Below are positions 32,520 through 42,489 of a stretch of DNA of 64,000 nt, one piece after another. Source of the stretch: Aggregatibacter segnis ATCC 33393 (GTDB lineage Bacteria > Pseudomonadota > Gammaproteobacteria > Enterobacterales > Pasteurellaceae). The stretch's first letter is position 1. Each line of letters begins with the position of its first letter. The notes under the pieces were generated by a model that had not been told where the DNA came from, did not search any database, and was given only the letters and a program-made list of their open reading frames with translations. The position numbers and the translations under genes were made by a program. The stretch lies in contig NZ_GL622200.1 in NCBI RefSeq assembly GCF_000185305.1, forward strand, positions 451,252 through 515,251, written 5' to 3'.

Positions 32520-33653
32520 ATGAAACACCATATTATTCAATTATCTCAATCGCTTATCCGCCGACCCTCGATCAGCCCGAATGACGAAGGCTGTCAGCAA
32601 CTCATTGCCGAACGTTTAGAAAAATTAGGTTTCCACATTGAATGGATGCCTTTTAACGACACCTTAAATTTGTGGGCAAAGCATGGTTCTGGTGAGCCAG
32701 TGATTGCCTTTGCCGGGCATACGGATGTGGTGCCAACAGGGGATGAAAGCCAATGGACTTATCCACCGTTTTCTGCCGAAATTGTGGATGGCATGCTTTA
32801 TGGACGTGGTGCGGCTGATATGAAAGGCTCATTAGCTGCGATGATTGTGGCGGTGGAAGAGTATGTGAAAGCCAATCCAAACCATGAAGGAACAATCGCT
32901 TTATTAATTACTTCAGATGAAGAAGCTACAGCGAAAGACGGCACGGTGCGTGTGGTAGAAAGCTTAATGGCGCGCGGTGAGAAAATCACGTATTGCATGG
33001 TGGGCGAGCCGTCCAGTTCGAAAATTTTGGGCGATGTGGTCAAAAATGGTCGTCGCGGTTCGATTACAGGCAACCTCTATATTCAAGGCGTTCAAGGCCA
33101 TGTGGCATATCCGCATTTGGCGGAAAATCCGATTCATAAAGCCGCGCCATTCCTACAAGAGTTGACAACCTATCAGTGGGATAACGGCAATGAATTTTTC
33201 CCGCCGACCAGTTTGCAAATCGCTAATATTCATGCCGGTACGGGCAGCAATAACGTGATTCCGGGCGAGCTTTACGTGCAATTTAATTTGCGTTATTGCA
33301 CGGAAGTCACCGATGAAATCATCAAGCAAAAAGTCGCTGAAATGCTGGAAAAACATGGGTTGAAATACCGCATGGAATGGAATCTTTCCGGCAAACCGTT
33401 TTTAACCAAACCGGGTAAATTATTAGATGCGTTAACTGCAGCTATCGAGCAAACCACAGGCATTACACCACAAGCGGAAACCGGTGGTGGTACCTCTGAT
33501 GGGCGCTTTATTGCGTTGATGGGCGCAGAAGTGGTGGAATTTGGGCCGCTTAACGCGACCATTCATAAAGTGAATGAATGTGTAAGTGTGGATGATCTCG
33601 CTAAGTGCGGTCAGATTTATCATCAAATGTTAGTCAATTTATTGGGCAAATAA
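32520..33653 (+). CDS. dapE: Succinyl-diaminopimelate desuccinylase DapE
   Basis: A 377-residue dinuclear zinc hydrolase of the M20 family, acting in the lysine/meso-DAP pathway that supplies MurE. Metal-site motifs: [12 protein letters not shown] near residue 65, [15 protein letters not shown] near 95, and [11 protein letters not shown] near 133. The family ending [35 protein letters not shown] is intact. Length equals that of the studied H. influenzae enzyme (377). It is followed after one base by the next gene, so the two form an operon. Confidence 0.97.
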   Translation: MKHHIIQLSQSLIRRPSISPNDEGCQQLIAERLEKLGFHIEWMPFNDTLNLWAKHGSGEPVIAFAGHTDVVPTGDESQWTYPPFSAEIVDGMLYGRGAADMKGSLAAMIVAVEEYVKANPNHEGTIALLITSDEEATAKDGTVRVVESLMARGEKITYCMVGEPSSSKILGDVVKNGRRGSITGNLYIQGVQGHVAYPHLAENPIHKAAPFLQELTTYQWDNGNEFFPPTSLQIANIHAGTGSNNVIPGELYVQFNLRYCTEVTDEIIKQKVAEMLEKHGLKYRMEWNLSGKPFLTKPGKLLDALTAAIEQTTGITPQAETGGGTSDGRFIALMGAEVVEFGPLNATIHKVNECVSVDDLAKCGQIYHQMLVNLLGK

Positions 33654-33654
33654 G

Positions 33655-34335
33655 ATGAAATTAACCCCTGACATGTTGACCGGCAAATCGCGAGAACATT
33701 TGGTGCATTTGCCGACACTGCATTCGACTCATCATTTTTTGCAGGCGCAGGCAATGAAAGCCTTTCAAGGGCTGCAACAAAGTGCGGTCAAAAATGGCTT
33801 TAATTTACAACCCGCCAGCAGCTTTCGTGATTTTGCGCGCCAACAACTTATTTGGAACGGCAAATTTAGCGGTGAACGCAAAGTGCATGATGATGCAGGT
33901 AATGCGTTAGATTTGACCCACTTGGACGATTGGCAAAAAGCGCAAGCTATTTTACGTTGGTCGGCGTTACCGGGGGCGAGTCGCCATCATTGGGGTACGG
34001 AAATTGACATTTTCGATCCTGATCTTTTGCCTCAAGGTCAACCCTTACAGCTTGAGCCTTGGGAATATGAAAAAGGCGGTTATTTCTTTGAACTGAGTGA
34101 ATTTCTCACTGAAAATCTACCGCACTTTGATTTTAGTTTGCCTTTTATGCAAATGCCGGCAGAGAAAAAAATCGGGCGTGAACCTTGGCATATCAGCTAC
34201 ATACCATTGGCGGAGAAAGCAAAACAACTTTTTTCTGCGGAGGTGTTGCTACAGGCATGGGAAAAAGAAGAAATTGCTGGCAAGGCTACATTACAGCAGC
34301 ATTTGCCTCAAATTTTTGAACAGTATTTTGTATAG
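33655..34335 (+). CDS. VanY-like D-Ala-D-Ala carboxypeptidase (M15 family)
   Basis: A 226-residue peptidase of family M15B. The zinc motif is visible as SRHHWGTEIDIFDP near residue 112 (H and D ligands) and EPWHISYIP near 179 (H ligand); SSFRDFARQQLIWNGKF near 57 is the usual substrate-loop region. There is no signal peptide, which leaves a cytoplasmic role in peptide recycling or unconventional export open. Co-transcribed with dapE (1-base gap). An uptake sequence occurs at each end. Confidence 0.8.
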   Translation: MKLTPDMLTGKSREHLVHLPTLHSTHHFLQAQAMKAFQGLQQSAVKNGFNLQPASSFRDFARQQLIWNGKFSGERKVHDDAGNALDLTHLDDWQKAQAILRWSALPGASRHHWGTEIDIFDPDLLPQGQPLQLEPWEYEKGGYFFELSEFLTENLPHFDFSLPFMQMPAEKKIGREPWHISYIPLAEKAKQLFSAEVLLQAWEKEEIAGKATLQQHLPQIFEQYFV

Positions 34336-34342
34336 ATTGATT

Positions 34343-34412
34343 AAAAAGTGCGGTGTGTTTTTAGTGAACTTTTCAGCAGTAAAAAATACGTTAAAAACAC
34401 ACCGCACTTTTT
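34343..34412. terminator. Terminator from inverted uptake sequences
   Basis: AAAAAGTGCGGTGTGTTTTTA and its reverse complement flank a loop of about 26 bases and end in T7. The 20-bp stem extends well beyond the 9-base uptake core. Confidence 0.75.
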
Positions 34413-34567
34413 TTGATTTATGTGTTGTTACATTTCTATCACATCTCTTTTCTTCTCTTAGACTTTTGTGAGCTACTTCAAAAATCCGGAAATTTTACAA
34501 AGAATTACATTTTTTTTGTACTGAATGAAAGTATCCTACTCGCTAGCTGTAATTTAGGGAGATAAAG

Positions 34568-35191
34568 ATGTATCAGTTTCAGCAGTTTACTCAAAAAGAT
34601 ATTGAAATTTTGAAGGATGAAACGATTTATCAAGGTTTTTTTAAGCTAAATAAAGTTCAATTCAAACATAAACTTTTTGCCGGCGGTTGGAGCGGCACGG
34701 TGACCCGTGAATTGCTCGTCAAAGGTGCTGCCTCTGCTATGGTTGCCTACGACCCAGTGTTAGATAACGTAGTGTTGGTGGAGCAGGTGCGTATCGGTGC
34801 TTATGATCCAACGTCAACTCAATCACCTTGGCTGTTAGAGCTCATTGCCGGCATGGTCGAGGAAGGCGAAACACCGGAATCCGTGGCATTACGAGAAAGT
34901 GAAGAAGAAGCCGGCGCGAAGATTTCTCATATGCAACATTGTTTGAGCGTATGGGATAGCCCGGGTGGCGTGCTGGAGCGTATTCACGTTTTTGTCGGTA
35001 AAGTGGATAGCACCACAGTCGGCGGATTACACGGTTTAGCAGAAGAGAATGAAGATATTCGTGTTCATGTCGTGAGTAGGGAAACAGCATATCAATGGCT
35101 TTGTGAGGGTAAAATTGATAATGGCATTGCGGTAATCGGATTACAATGGCTAGAGTTAAATTACCGAAAATTGAAAGAGCAATGGCTGTAA
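34568..35191 (+). CDS. nudF: ADP-ribose pyrophosphatase NudF
   Basis: A 207-residue Nudix hydrolase that splits ADP-ribose into AMP and ribose 5-phosphate. The Nudix box is GMVEEGETPESVALRESEEEAG near residue 96, matching G-x5-E-x7-REUxEExGU. An N-terminal beta domain precedes it. It is 66 bases upstream of cpdA, as in the E. coli nudF-cpdA arrangement, and both are probably one operon. Confidence 0.93.
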   Translation: MYQFQQFTQKDIEILKDETIYQGFFKLNKVQFKHKLFAGGWSGTVTRELLVKGAASAMVAYDPVLDNVVLVEQVRIGAYDPTSTQSPWLLELIAGMVEEGETPESVALRESEEEAGAKISHMQHCLSVWDSPGGVLERIHVFVGKVDSTTVGGLHGLAEENEDIRVHVVSRETAYQWLCEGKIDNGIAVIGLQWLELNYRKLKEQWL

Positions 35192-35257
35192 GCATTTTAT
35201 TATCTGACGACATAGGTAATTTAGACTAAGTTTAATATTAAGTAGTAGGAGTTTACT

Positions 35258-36085
35258 TTGTTAAATACCTATCAATATAACACCCAACAAGACGTGTTCC
35301 GTATTGTTCAAATTACGGATCCGCATCTTTTTAAAGATACTAACGGTGAATTGTTGGGCATCAATACGCAAGCAAGTTTTTCCCAAGTTTTAAGTGAAAT
35401 TCAACAACAGCAATACGACTATGATCTTGTGTTAGCAACGGGCGATTTAGTACAGGATAATAGTGATGAGGGCTACTTGCGTTTTCGTCAAGACGTGAAA
35501 GCGCTCAACAACAAAATGGTCTTTTGGATCCCCGGGAATCATGATTTTCAGCCGAAAATGTTTGAAATCCTAAAAGAAGAGACTGTCAGCGCGAAAAAAC
35601 ATATTTTGTTAGGGGATAAGTGGCAAATTTTGCTTTTGGATAGCCAAGTGCAGGGCGTGCCACACGGACAATTAGAAGCGGAAGAGCTGGATTGGTTAAA
35701 GCTAAAATTGCAGGAATATCCTGAACGCTATTCTTTGGTCGTATTGCATCATCACCTTCTTTCCACAGGTTCTGCTTGGTTGGATCAACATAACTTACGT
35801 AATGCCAATGAATTGGCGGAAGTATTAGCGCCATTTAAGCATGTCAAAGCCCTACTATACGGACACATTCACCAACAAGTGGATAGTGAATGGCTTGGTT
35901 ATCAAGTGATGGCAACGCCTTCTACGTGTATTCAATTTAAAGCGGACAGCAACACTTTTGCACTGGATGTTGCTCAGCCCGGCTGGCGCGAAATAGATTT
36001 ACATGCTGACGGGCATATTGAAACCCGTGTAAAACGTATTCAACAGGCATCTTTTTTACCGAATATGCAGGTTGAAGGTTATTGA
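35258..36085 (+). CDS. cpdA: cAMP phosphodiesterase CpdA
   Basis: A 275-residue metallophosphoesterase that hydrolyses 3',5'-cAMP (Icc in Haemophilus). Metal motifs in order: QITDPHLF near residue 19, ATGDLVQD near 67, PGNHDFQP near 97, LHHHLL near 165 and YGHIHQQ near 206. The start is TTG at 35258, supported by TAGGAG upstream; no ATG fits. By lowering cAMP it would affect CRP-driven genes, which include candidates here (cstA, putA) and, in Haemophilus, competence. Confidence 0.93.
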   Translation: MLNTYQYNTQQDVFRIVQITDPHLFKDTNGELLGINTQASFSQVLSEIQQQQYDYDLVLATGDLVQDNSDEGYLRFRQDVKALNNKMVFWIPGNHDFQPKMFEILKEETVSAKKHILLGDKWQILLLDSQVQGVPHGQLEAEELDWLKLKLQEYPERYSLVVLHHHLLSTGSAWLDQHNLRNANELAEVLAPFKHVKALLYGHIHQQVDSEWLGYQVMATPSTCIQFKADSNTFALDVAQPGWREIDLHADGHIETRVKRIQQASFLPNMQVEGY

Positions 36086-36110
36086 TCGTTGAAAAGTGCG
36101 GTCATTTTTT

Positions 36111-36137
36111 AAAGGGGATTTTTAATCCCCTTTATTT
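36111..36137 (+). terminator. Terminator of nudF-cpdA
   Basis: AAAGGGGATT and AATCCCCTTT form a 10-bp stem with a TTT loop and a T-rich tail. An uptake sequence lies just before it. Confidence 0.85.
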
Positions 36138-36223
36138 TTTATTAGAATCCACCGCACTTCAACGCACTTAGTCGCTTAAAACTGCTATAATTCCCGCCAA
36201 TTTTTTCCAACCATTGAGACCTT

Positions 36224-38371
36224 ATGAAACAACTTTTTGCCACCACAGCCCGTGGGTTTGAAGAGCTTCTGAAATCCGAATTAACCGAGTTAGGTGCACA
36301 GGATGCCAAAGTCGCGCAAGGCGGCGTGCATTATTGGGCAGATGACGAAACCCTGTATCGCACTTTGCTTTGGAGCCGCTTGAGTTCACGTATTTTATTG
36401 CCTATCGTGCAAGCTAAAGTCTTTAGCGATTTGGACTTATATTCCGCTGTGGTGGGCGTGAATTGGTTGGATTATTTTGATGAAAAAGTCCATTTTTTCG
36501 TGGATTTTAATGGTACGAACCAAGAAATTCGCCATACCCAATTTGGCGCGATGCGTGTGAAAGACGGCATTGTGGATTATTTTGAACGCCATGGTCTAGC
36601 CCGTCCAAACGTGGATAAAGAACAACCGGATATTCGTATTCATGCGTATTTGAATCGTGATGACGTGGTGCTGTCGCTTGATTTAAGCGGCGATGCGTTG
36701 CACATGCGCGGTTATCGTGAAGACACCGGCAAAGCGCCGTTGCGTGAAACCTTGGCGGCCGCGATTGTGTTGCGTTCCGGTTGGCAAAAAGGTACGCCGT
36801 TGGTGGACCCGATGTGCGGTTCGGGTACGCTATTGATTGAAGCGGCACAAATGGAAGCGCAAATCGCACCGCAATTATATCGTCTGCATTGGGGCTTTAA
36901 TTTTTGGCAGGGGCATAATCAGGTAGCGTGGGAAAAGGTGAAAGAAGAGGCTTTAGCCTTGGCGGAAGCCGAAAAACAACGTGAAAATCCACCGCACTTT
37001 TATGGTTTCGATTTGGATCATCGCGTGTTGCAAAAAGCCAAACAAAACGCTAAAAATGCGGGCGTGGCGCATTTGATGCAATGGCAACAGGGCGATGTGG
37101 CGGCGATAAAAAATCCAAGTCCGAACGTAGCAGGCACGGTGATTTGTAATCCGCCGTACGGCGAACGTTTAGACACAACGCCGGCGCTGATTGCCTTGTA
37201 TTCTGTGTTTGGCCAACGCTTGAAACAACAATTTGCCGGCTGGAACGCATCTATTTTCAGTGGTGAGCCAAGTCTATTGGATTGCTTGCGCTTACGTTCT
37301 CATCGTCAGTTTAAAGCGAAAAACGGCCCGTTAGATTGTGTTCAGAAAAATTATCAAATAGCCGAGCGCGCAGAGCAAAGTGCAGTAGAAAATGCCCTAG
37401 AATTTGACCGCACTTCTTCGGTAACGTCTGAAGTCGCGCTGGATTTCGCTAATCGCCTGCAAAAAAATATCAAGAAAATTGAGAAATGGGCGAAGCAGCA
37501 AGGGCTAGACGCGTATCGCTTATATGATGCGGATTTGCCGGAATACAATTTGGCAGTGGATCGTTATGCCGATCACATTGTGGTGCAGGAATATGCTGCG
37601 CCGAAAAATATTGATGAAAATAAAGCCCGCCAACGGTTGTTGGATGCGGTGAATGCCATCTTGCAAGTGACCGGCATTGAAACCAATAAGTTGATTCTGA
37701 AAGTGCGCCAAAAACAAAAAGGCACCAATCAATATGAAAAATTGGCGAACAAAGGCGAGTATTTTTATGTGAACGAATACGGCGCGAAATTGTGGGTGAA
37801 TTTAACGGATTATTTGGATACCGGCTTGTTTTTGGATCACCGCCTGACCCGTAAAATGCTCGGCGAAATGTCGCAAGGCAAGGATTTCCTCAATTTGTTT
37901 GCTTACACCGGTTCGGCAACGGTACATGCGGCGCTCGGCAAGGCAAAATCTACCACTACCGTGGATATGTCGAATACCTATCTCAACTGGGCGGAACAGA
38001 ATTTGTTGTTGAACGACATTGAAGGTAAACAACACAAACTGATTCAAGCGGATTGCTTGCAGTGGTTAGAAAAATGCGATCGTCAGTTTGATTTGATTTT
38101 TGTTGACCCGCCGACATTCTCCAATTCCAAACGCATGGAAGACAGTTGGGACGTGCAACGGGATCATATTAAGTTGATGACAAATTTAAAACGCATTCTG
38201 CGCCCGAACGGCACCATTGTGTTCTCTAACAACAAACGCGGTTTCAAAATGGATTTTGCTAAGTTGGAAGAATTAGGTTTAAGTGCGGTGGAAATTTCTC
38301 ACAAAACCTTGCCGTTGGACTTTGAACGCAATAAGCAAATTCATAATTGTTGGCTGGTGACGTTGAAATAA
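36224..38371 (+). CDS. rlmL: 23S rRNA methyltransferase RlmKL
   Basis: A 715-residue fusion enzyme. The N-terminal half has a THUMP domain and an m2G2445 methyltransferase with [14 protein letters not shown] near residue 190 and the catalytic CNPPYGERL near 308. The C-terminal half is the RlmK m7G2069 methyltransferase with [18 protein letters not shown] near 560 and [13 protein letters not shown] near 626. The length matches E. coli RlmKL (702). Three uptake sequences (36991, 37408, 38282) fall within the gene. Confidence 0.96.
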   Translation: MKQLFATTARGFEELLKSELTELGAQDAKVAQGGVHYWADDETLYRTLLWSRLSSRILLPIVQAKVFSDLDLYSAVVGVNWLDYFDEKVHFFVDFNGTNQEIRHTQFGAMRVKDGIVDYFERHGLARPNVDKEQPDIRIHAYLNRDDVVLSLDLSGDALHMRGYREDTGKAPLRETLAAAIVLRSGWQKGTPLVDPMCGSGTLLIEAAQMEAQIAPQLYRLHWGFNFWQGHNQVAWEKVKEEALALAEAEKQRENPPHFYGFDLDHRVLQKAKQNAKNAGVAHLMQWQQGDVAAIKNPSPNVAGTVICNPPYGERLDTTPALIALYSVFGQRLKQQFAGWNASIFSGEPSLLDCLRLRSHRQFKAKNGPLDCVQKNYQIAERAEQSAVENALEFDRTSSVTSEVALDFANRLQKNIKKIEKWAKQQGLDAYRLYDADLPEYNLAVDRYADHIVVQEYAAPKNIDENKARQRLLDAVNAILQVTGIETNKLILKVRQKQKGTNQYEKLANKGEYFYVNEYGAKLWVNLTDYLDTGLFLDHRLTRKMLGEMSQGKDFLNLFAYTGSATVHAALGKAKSTTTVDMSNTYLNWAEQNLLLNDIEGKQHKLIQADCLQWLEKCDRQFDLIFVDPPTFSNSKRMEDSWDVQRDHIKLMTNLKRILRPNGTIVFSNNKRGFKMDFAKLEELGLSAVEISHKTLPLDFERNKQIHNCWLVTLK

Positions 38372-38377
38372 GAAAAC

Positions 38378-38407
38378 AAAATAGGGCAGAAATTCCGCCC
38401 TATTTTT
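38378..38407. terminator. Terminator after rlmL
   Basis: AAAATAGGGC and GCCCTATTTT flank a short loop. A near-copy of this hairpin ends the put operon at 40927-40962. Confidence 0.8.
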
Positions 38408-38423
38408 GTATCTCTTTGTATGA

Positions 38424-38456
38424 AAAGCTGCTGATTTTAAATCAGCAGCTTTGTTT
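38424..38456. terminator. Terminator between rlmL and norB
   Basis: AAAGCTGCTGATTT and AAATCAGCAGCTTT form a 14-bp stem. It serves norB on the minus strand or both convergent genes. Confidence 0.8.
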
Positions 38457-38470
38457 TTTGCTCAATTTAC

Positions 38471-40720
38471 TTAATTGGCAATATGTTTTGGTTTGAAGAA
38501 AACCATGGTGAAAATTTGCCAGAAGAATGCAAGCGCACCAAAGATGAATACAACGTCACCCACTAAACGTACCCAGCGTAAGGTGTCGAATAACGGTTGT
38601 TGCATGAATTCTTCACTGCGGGCATACCATAAACCTTCAGAGATACTCGCGTAACCTTGAATGATACCGATTGGTAATAGGCTGGAGACGATCATTAAGA
38701 CCAACCCGCTGTTAAGCAACCAAAAGCCCCATTTCATCAATTTGTCGTTGAATGGTGTGTTTGGACGTAAGTAACGTGCGATTAAGAACACGAAACCTAA
38801 TGCCAAGAAACCATATACCCCGAACAATGCCGCGTGGGCATGTACTGCGGTAGTGTTTAAACCTTGGATATAGTAGAGGGAAATCGGTGGGTTGATTAAG
38901 AAACCAAACACACCCGCACCCAACATATTCCAGAAGGCAACGGCAACGAAGCAGTAGATAGGCCATTTTAAGCGATCCATCCATGGTGCTTTTTGTTTCA
39001 TTTCCCAGTGTTCCCAGGCTTCATGGCCAAGTAAAACTAATGGCACAACTTCAAGTGCGGAGAAGGAGGCACCTACAGCGATAATTGGCGTTGTCGCACC
39101 GGCGAAGTATAAGTGGTGGAAGGTTCCCGGAATACCGCCAATTAAGAACAATGCCGCTTCGGTGATGGTTGCCACAGTCGCTGTGCGACGGGAAACTAAA
39201 CCTAAACTTACGAAGATGAAGGACAGTGCCGCTACGGAGAATACTTCAAAGAAGCCTTCTACCCAAAGGTGAACTACCCACCAACGCCAGTATTCCATCA
39301 CAGATAAGTGTGTGTGTTCGCCGTAGAATAACGCCGGGCCATAGAATAAGCCGATGGCGATAACGGAGGCGAAGAACAAGGCAAGTAAGTTTTTGTCGCC
39401 CGGTTGTTTGAACGCATTCACGGTACCGCGTAGCATTAAGACCAACCAGAATAAGATACCTGCGAATTTCACTGCTTGCCAGAAACGACCTAAGTCGATG
39501 AATTCATAACCTTGGTGACCGAACAAGAAGCTCCATTCTTCAGGGATGATGTGCGCGATGGCCAAATAGCTACCGGTGAAGGAGCCTACTACTAAGACAA
39601 CCAATGCCCAGAAGAGAACATCTACGCCAAGTTTTTGGTATTTCGGATCTTTACCGCCGTTGATAATCGGTGCAAGGAATAAACCACCAGCCAAGAATGC
39701 CATGGCGATCCAGAATAACGCCGCTTGAATGTGCCATGTACGTACTAAAGAATATGGAAGATATTGGGAAATATCTAAACCATAGAATTCCTGACCTTCA
39801 ACCGTGTAGTGCGCCACAACGGCACCTAAGTTCACTTGCACGAAGAAAAGCGCAAGTACGGTAAACAAATATTTACCTAAGGCTTTTTGCGATGGCGTTA
39901 ATTGCAATTTAGTTAGCGGGTCAACTTCCGGGGAAATCGGGTCTTTTTCATCTTCACGACGCTTAAATGACCAAATCCACACCACGAAACCGATACCGGC
40001 AATGAGGAAGACGATACTGGCGATAGACCACATGACGTTTTCCGGTGTCGGCACGTTATTGATTAACGGCTCATGCGGCCAGTTGTTGGTGTAAGTGGCA
40101 TGGGTATTCGGACGCTCTGCAGAGGCAGTCCATGCTGTCCAGAAGAAGAATTTCGCTAAATCTTGACGAGCTTCTAAGCTCGGCAAGGTATTGTCTTTCA
40201 TGGCGAAGTGTTCACGCGTTGCTTTGCTCGCGGGATCATCACCATATAAAGAAATATAGTATTGCGCCGTTTTATCGATTGCCGCTAAACGGTTGGCGGA
40301 AAGCACTACGGTGCCATTTTCATCAACTTTACTGCCGCGGTATTCTTTGGTTAAACGGCTTTTTAAGATAGTTTGTTGGTCATCATTTAAATCGGCGAAG
40401 TTTTTGCCGTATTCTTGATTTGCAACAATGTCTAGCCAGTTGGTTAATTCACGGTGTAGCCAGTCGGCGGTCCAGTCCGGTGCTTGATATGCGCCATGGC
40501 CCCAAACGGAACCTAATTGCATACCACCGGTGGTTTGCCAAGCGGTTTGACCGTGTAAAATATTGTCATGTGTGATAACCGGTTCGCCTTGTTCCGTCAC
40601 GTATTGTTTCGGAATTGGCGGAGCTTCACGATAGATTTCAAACCCGTAGTAACCGAGAATAGAGAACGCTCCTATTAACACGGCAACTAACAGGAACCAG
40701 AACTTCTTATATTGTCCCAT
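38471..40720 (-). CDS. norB: Quinol-dependent nitric oxide reductase NorB (qNOR)
   Basis: A 749-residue single-subunit inner membrane enzyme that reduces NO to N2O with electrons from quinol. The long N-terminal periplasmic extension (about residues 35-220, with the qNOR-specific GGMQLGSVWGHGAYQAPDWTADWLHRE) has no heme c motif. About 12 core helices follow, with haem ligands in RTWHIQAALFWIAMAFLAGG and the iron B region FYGEHTHLSVMEYWRWWVVHLWVEGFFEVF. No norC is present, as expected for qNOR. A strong AAGGAG precedes the ATG. H. influenzae Rd lacks it as far as I recall; Aggregatibacter and Neisseria have it. It probably detoxifies host NO. Confidence 0.95.
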   Translation of the reverse strand: MGQYKKFWFLLVAVLIGAFSILGYYGFEIYREAPPIPKQYVTEQGEPVITHDNILHGQTAWQTTGGMQLGSVWGHGAYQAPDWTADWLHRELTNWLDIVANQEYGKNFADLNDDQQTILKSRLTKEYRGSKVDENGTVVLSANRLAAIDKTAQYYISLYGDDPASKATREHFAMKDNTLPSLEARQDLAKFFFWTAWTASAERPNTHATYTNNWPHEPLINNVPTPENVMWSIASIVFLIAGIGFVVWIWSFKRREDEKDPISPEVDPLTKLQLTPSQKALGKYLFTVLALFFVQVNLGAVVAHYTVEGQEFYGLDISQYLPYSLVRTWHIQAALFWIAMAFLAGGLFLAPIINGGKDPKYQKLGVDVLFWALVVLVVGSFTGSYLAIAHIIPEEWSFLFGHQGYEFIDLGRFWQAVKFAGILFWLVLMLRGTVNAFKQPGDKNLLALFFASVIAIGLFYGPALFYGEHTHLSVMEYWRWWVVHLWVEGFFEVFSVAALSFIFVSLGLVSRRTATVATITEAALFLIGGIPGTFHHLYFAGATTPIIAVGASFSALEVVPLVLLGHEAWEHWEMKQKAPWMDRLKWPIYCFVAVAFWNMLGAGVFGFLINPPISLYYIQGLNTTAVHAHAALFGVYGFLALGFVFLIARYLRPNTPFNDKLMKWGFWLLNSGLVLMIVSSLLPIGIIQGYASISEGLWYARSEEFMQQPLFDTLRWVRLVGDVVFIFGALAFFWQIFTMVFFKPKHIAN

Positions 40721-40764
40721 TTGATCACTCCTTGAGAAAATTAGAGGTAGATAACTTAATTATT

Positions 40765-40777
40765 TGTGTCAGACACA
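40765..40777. promoter_or_regulatory. Perfect palindrome in the norB leader
   Basis: TGTGTC-A-GACACA is a perfect inverted repeat 45-57 bases before the norB start. A TATAAT on the minus strand (40814-40819) could be the -10 element, which would put the palindrome downstream of the start of transcription. It does not match the NsrR or FNR consensus; the binding protein is unknown. Confidence 0.4.
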
Positions 40778-40926
40778 TTCAGATTTTACGATTGAAAGTA
40801 AAATACCTGACTAATTATATCGGATTTAAAGAGGCAGTATATTACCGAATAGTGAGTAAATATAAAGGGAAAAATAATAGCTATAAATTAAGCAACGTTG
40901 TTTAGATAGGAATAACCTAAAGAGAA

Positions 40927-40962
40927 TAGAAAAAGATAAGGGCGGAAATTCCGCCCTATTTT
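40927..40962 (-). terminator. Terminator of putAP
   Basis: GGGCGG-AAATT-CCGCCC with flanking A/T-rich arms follows putP on the minus strand. It resembles the rlmL terminator. Confidence 0.75.
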
Positions 40963-40986
40963 ACATTTAAAAATCACCGCACTTTT

Positions 40987-42477
40987 TTAGCGTCGTGCTT
41001 CAAATTCAGCTAAAGCAGCATCAAATTGTTCCATCACTTTCGGATGTACCGGTGCGAACACGGAAGAGGTAATGGTGATGAAAGAACAGACCAAGAAACC
41101 TGGGACGATTTCATAGAGGTGAGATAAATCTTCCCAGCCCAAGTATTTCATTAATGGACTCCAGACCACCACGGTGATAGCGCCGGATAACATTCCCCAT
41201 AATGCCGCTTTGGAGCTAATATTGCGGTTGAACAAAGAAAGAATCACCACTGGGCCGAAAGCGGCACCAAAACCAGCCCATGCATAAGAAACCAAGCCCA
41301 TTACTTTAGAGTTTGGATCTTGTGCGATAGCGATGGCAACCACCGAGATTAACAATACCATTAAACGACCGACCCAGACCAATTCAAGGCTGGAAGCGCC
41401 TTTACGGAAGAAACCTTTATAGAAATCTTCTGTAATTGCTGCGGAACACATTAATAATTGGGCGGACAAGGTACTCATCACCGCTGCTAAGATCGCGGAT
41501 AAAACGATACCGACAATCCAAGGGTTAAACATTGCTTTACTTAACTCAATGAAAACCGCTTCTGCATTGTATAGTTGAATATTTTGGGTGGTGAAATAGG
41601 CCAATCCGAAATACCCTACTGCAACGGCGCCGCCAAGACAGAGGAACATCCAAGAAATTCCGATTTGACGGGCTTTTTCGAGAGAGGCGACAGAGTCTGC
41701 TGCCATGAAACGGGCAAGAATGTGTGGCTGTCCGAAATAACCCAAGCCCCAAGCCAACGCAGAGACAACGCCGATACCGGAAACATTGTGCAGCCAGTTG
41801 CTGTAAGGAATGCCGGTGACAGCAGATTTGGCTTCCAAAGACATCGTGATTTCATCCCAGCTGATGTTGAGCAATACCATGACCGGTGCCAAAATCAAGG
41901 CGAAAATCATTAATGAGGCTTGGATGGTGTCGCTCCATGAAACCGCTAAATAGCCACCGATAAAGGTATACGTAATGGTCGCTAATGCCCCTAACCAAAG
42001 TGCGGTGGAATATTCTAAGCCCAATAAGCTTTGGAATAACTTCGCTCCCGCTACCACGCCGGAAGCGCAGTAAATGGTAAAGAAGAAGAGAATAATGCCT
42101 GAAGAAATAATCTTTAACGCTTTTTTCTGACGCGGAAAACGTTGTGCAAAAAATTCAGGTAAGGTCAGCGCATTGCTATATTTCTCAGTGAAAATCCGCA
42201 AGCGTCCTGCCACAACGCGATAGTTCAGATAGGCGCCAACGGTTAAGCCGACAGCAATCCATGCTTCGGAAAGGCCTGATAAGAAAATCGCGCCGGGTAA
42301 CCCCATTAATAGCCAACCGGACATGTCGGAAGCACCGGCTGACATGGCGGTCACGAAACTTCCCATTTTTCGTCCACCCAAAATGTAATCATCAAAATTT
42401 TTGGTGGAACGATAGGCGTATAACCCAATGCCTAAAATAATTGCCAAATAGAGGCCAAAGGTGATGTAGATTTGCAT
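40987..42477 (-). CDS. putP: Sodium/proline symporter PutP
   Basis: A 496-residue inner membrane transporter of the SSS family with about 13 membrane segments. Signatures: DYILGGRKMGSFVTAMSAGASDMSGWLLMGLPGA near residue 30, the SSS motif GGYLAVSWSDTIQASLM near 174, and ILAAVMSTLSAQLLMCSAAITEDFYK near 330. It imports proline for PutA. It lies 12 bases after putA, so they are co-transcribed with putA first. Confidence 0.95.
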   Translation of the reverse strand: MQIYITFGLYLAIILGIGLYAYRSTKNFDDYILGGRKMGSFVTAMSAGASDMSGWLLMGLPGAIFLSGLSEAWIAVGLTVGAYLNYRVVAGRLRIFTEKYSNALTLPEFFAQRFPRQKKALKIISSGIILFFFTIYCASGVVAGAKLFQSLLGLEYSTALWLGALATITYTFIGGYLAVSWSDTIQASLMIFALILAPVMVLLNISWDEITMSLEAKSAVTGIPYSNWLHNVSGIGVVSALAWGLGYFGQPHILARFMAADSVASLEKARQIGISWMFLCLGGAVAVGYFGLAYFTTQNIQLYNAEAVFIELSKAMFNPWIVGIVLSAILAAVMSTLSAQLLMCSAAITEDFYKGFFRKGASSLELVWVGRLMVLLISVVAIAIAQDPNSKVMGLVSYAWAGFGAAFGPVVILSLFNRNISSKAALWGMLSGAITVVVWSPLMKYLGWEDLSHLYEIVPGFLVCSFITITSSVFAPVHPKVMEQFDAALAEFEARR

Positions 42478-42489
42478 AAAACACTCCTT

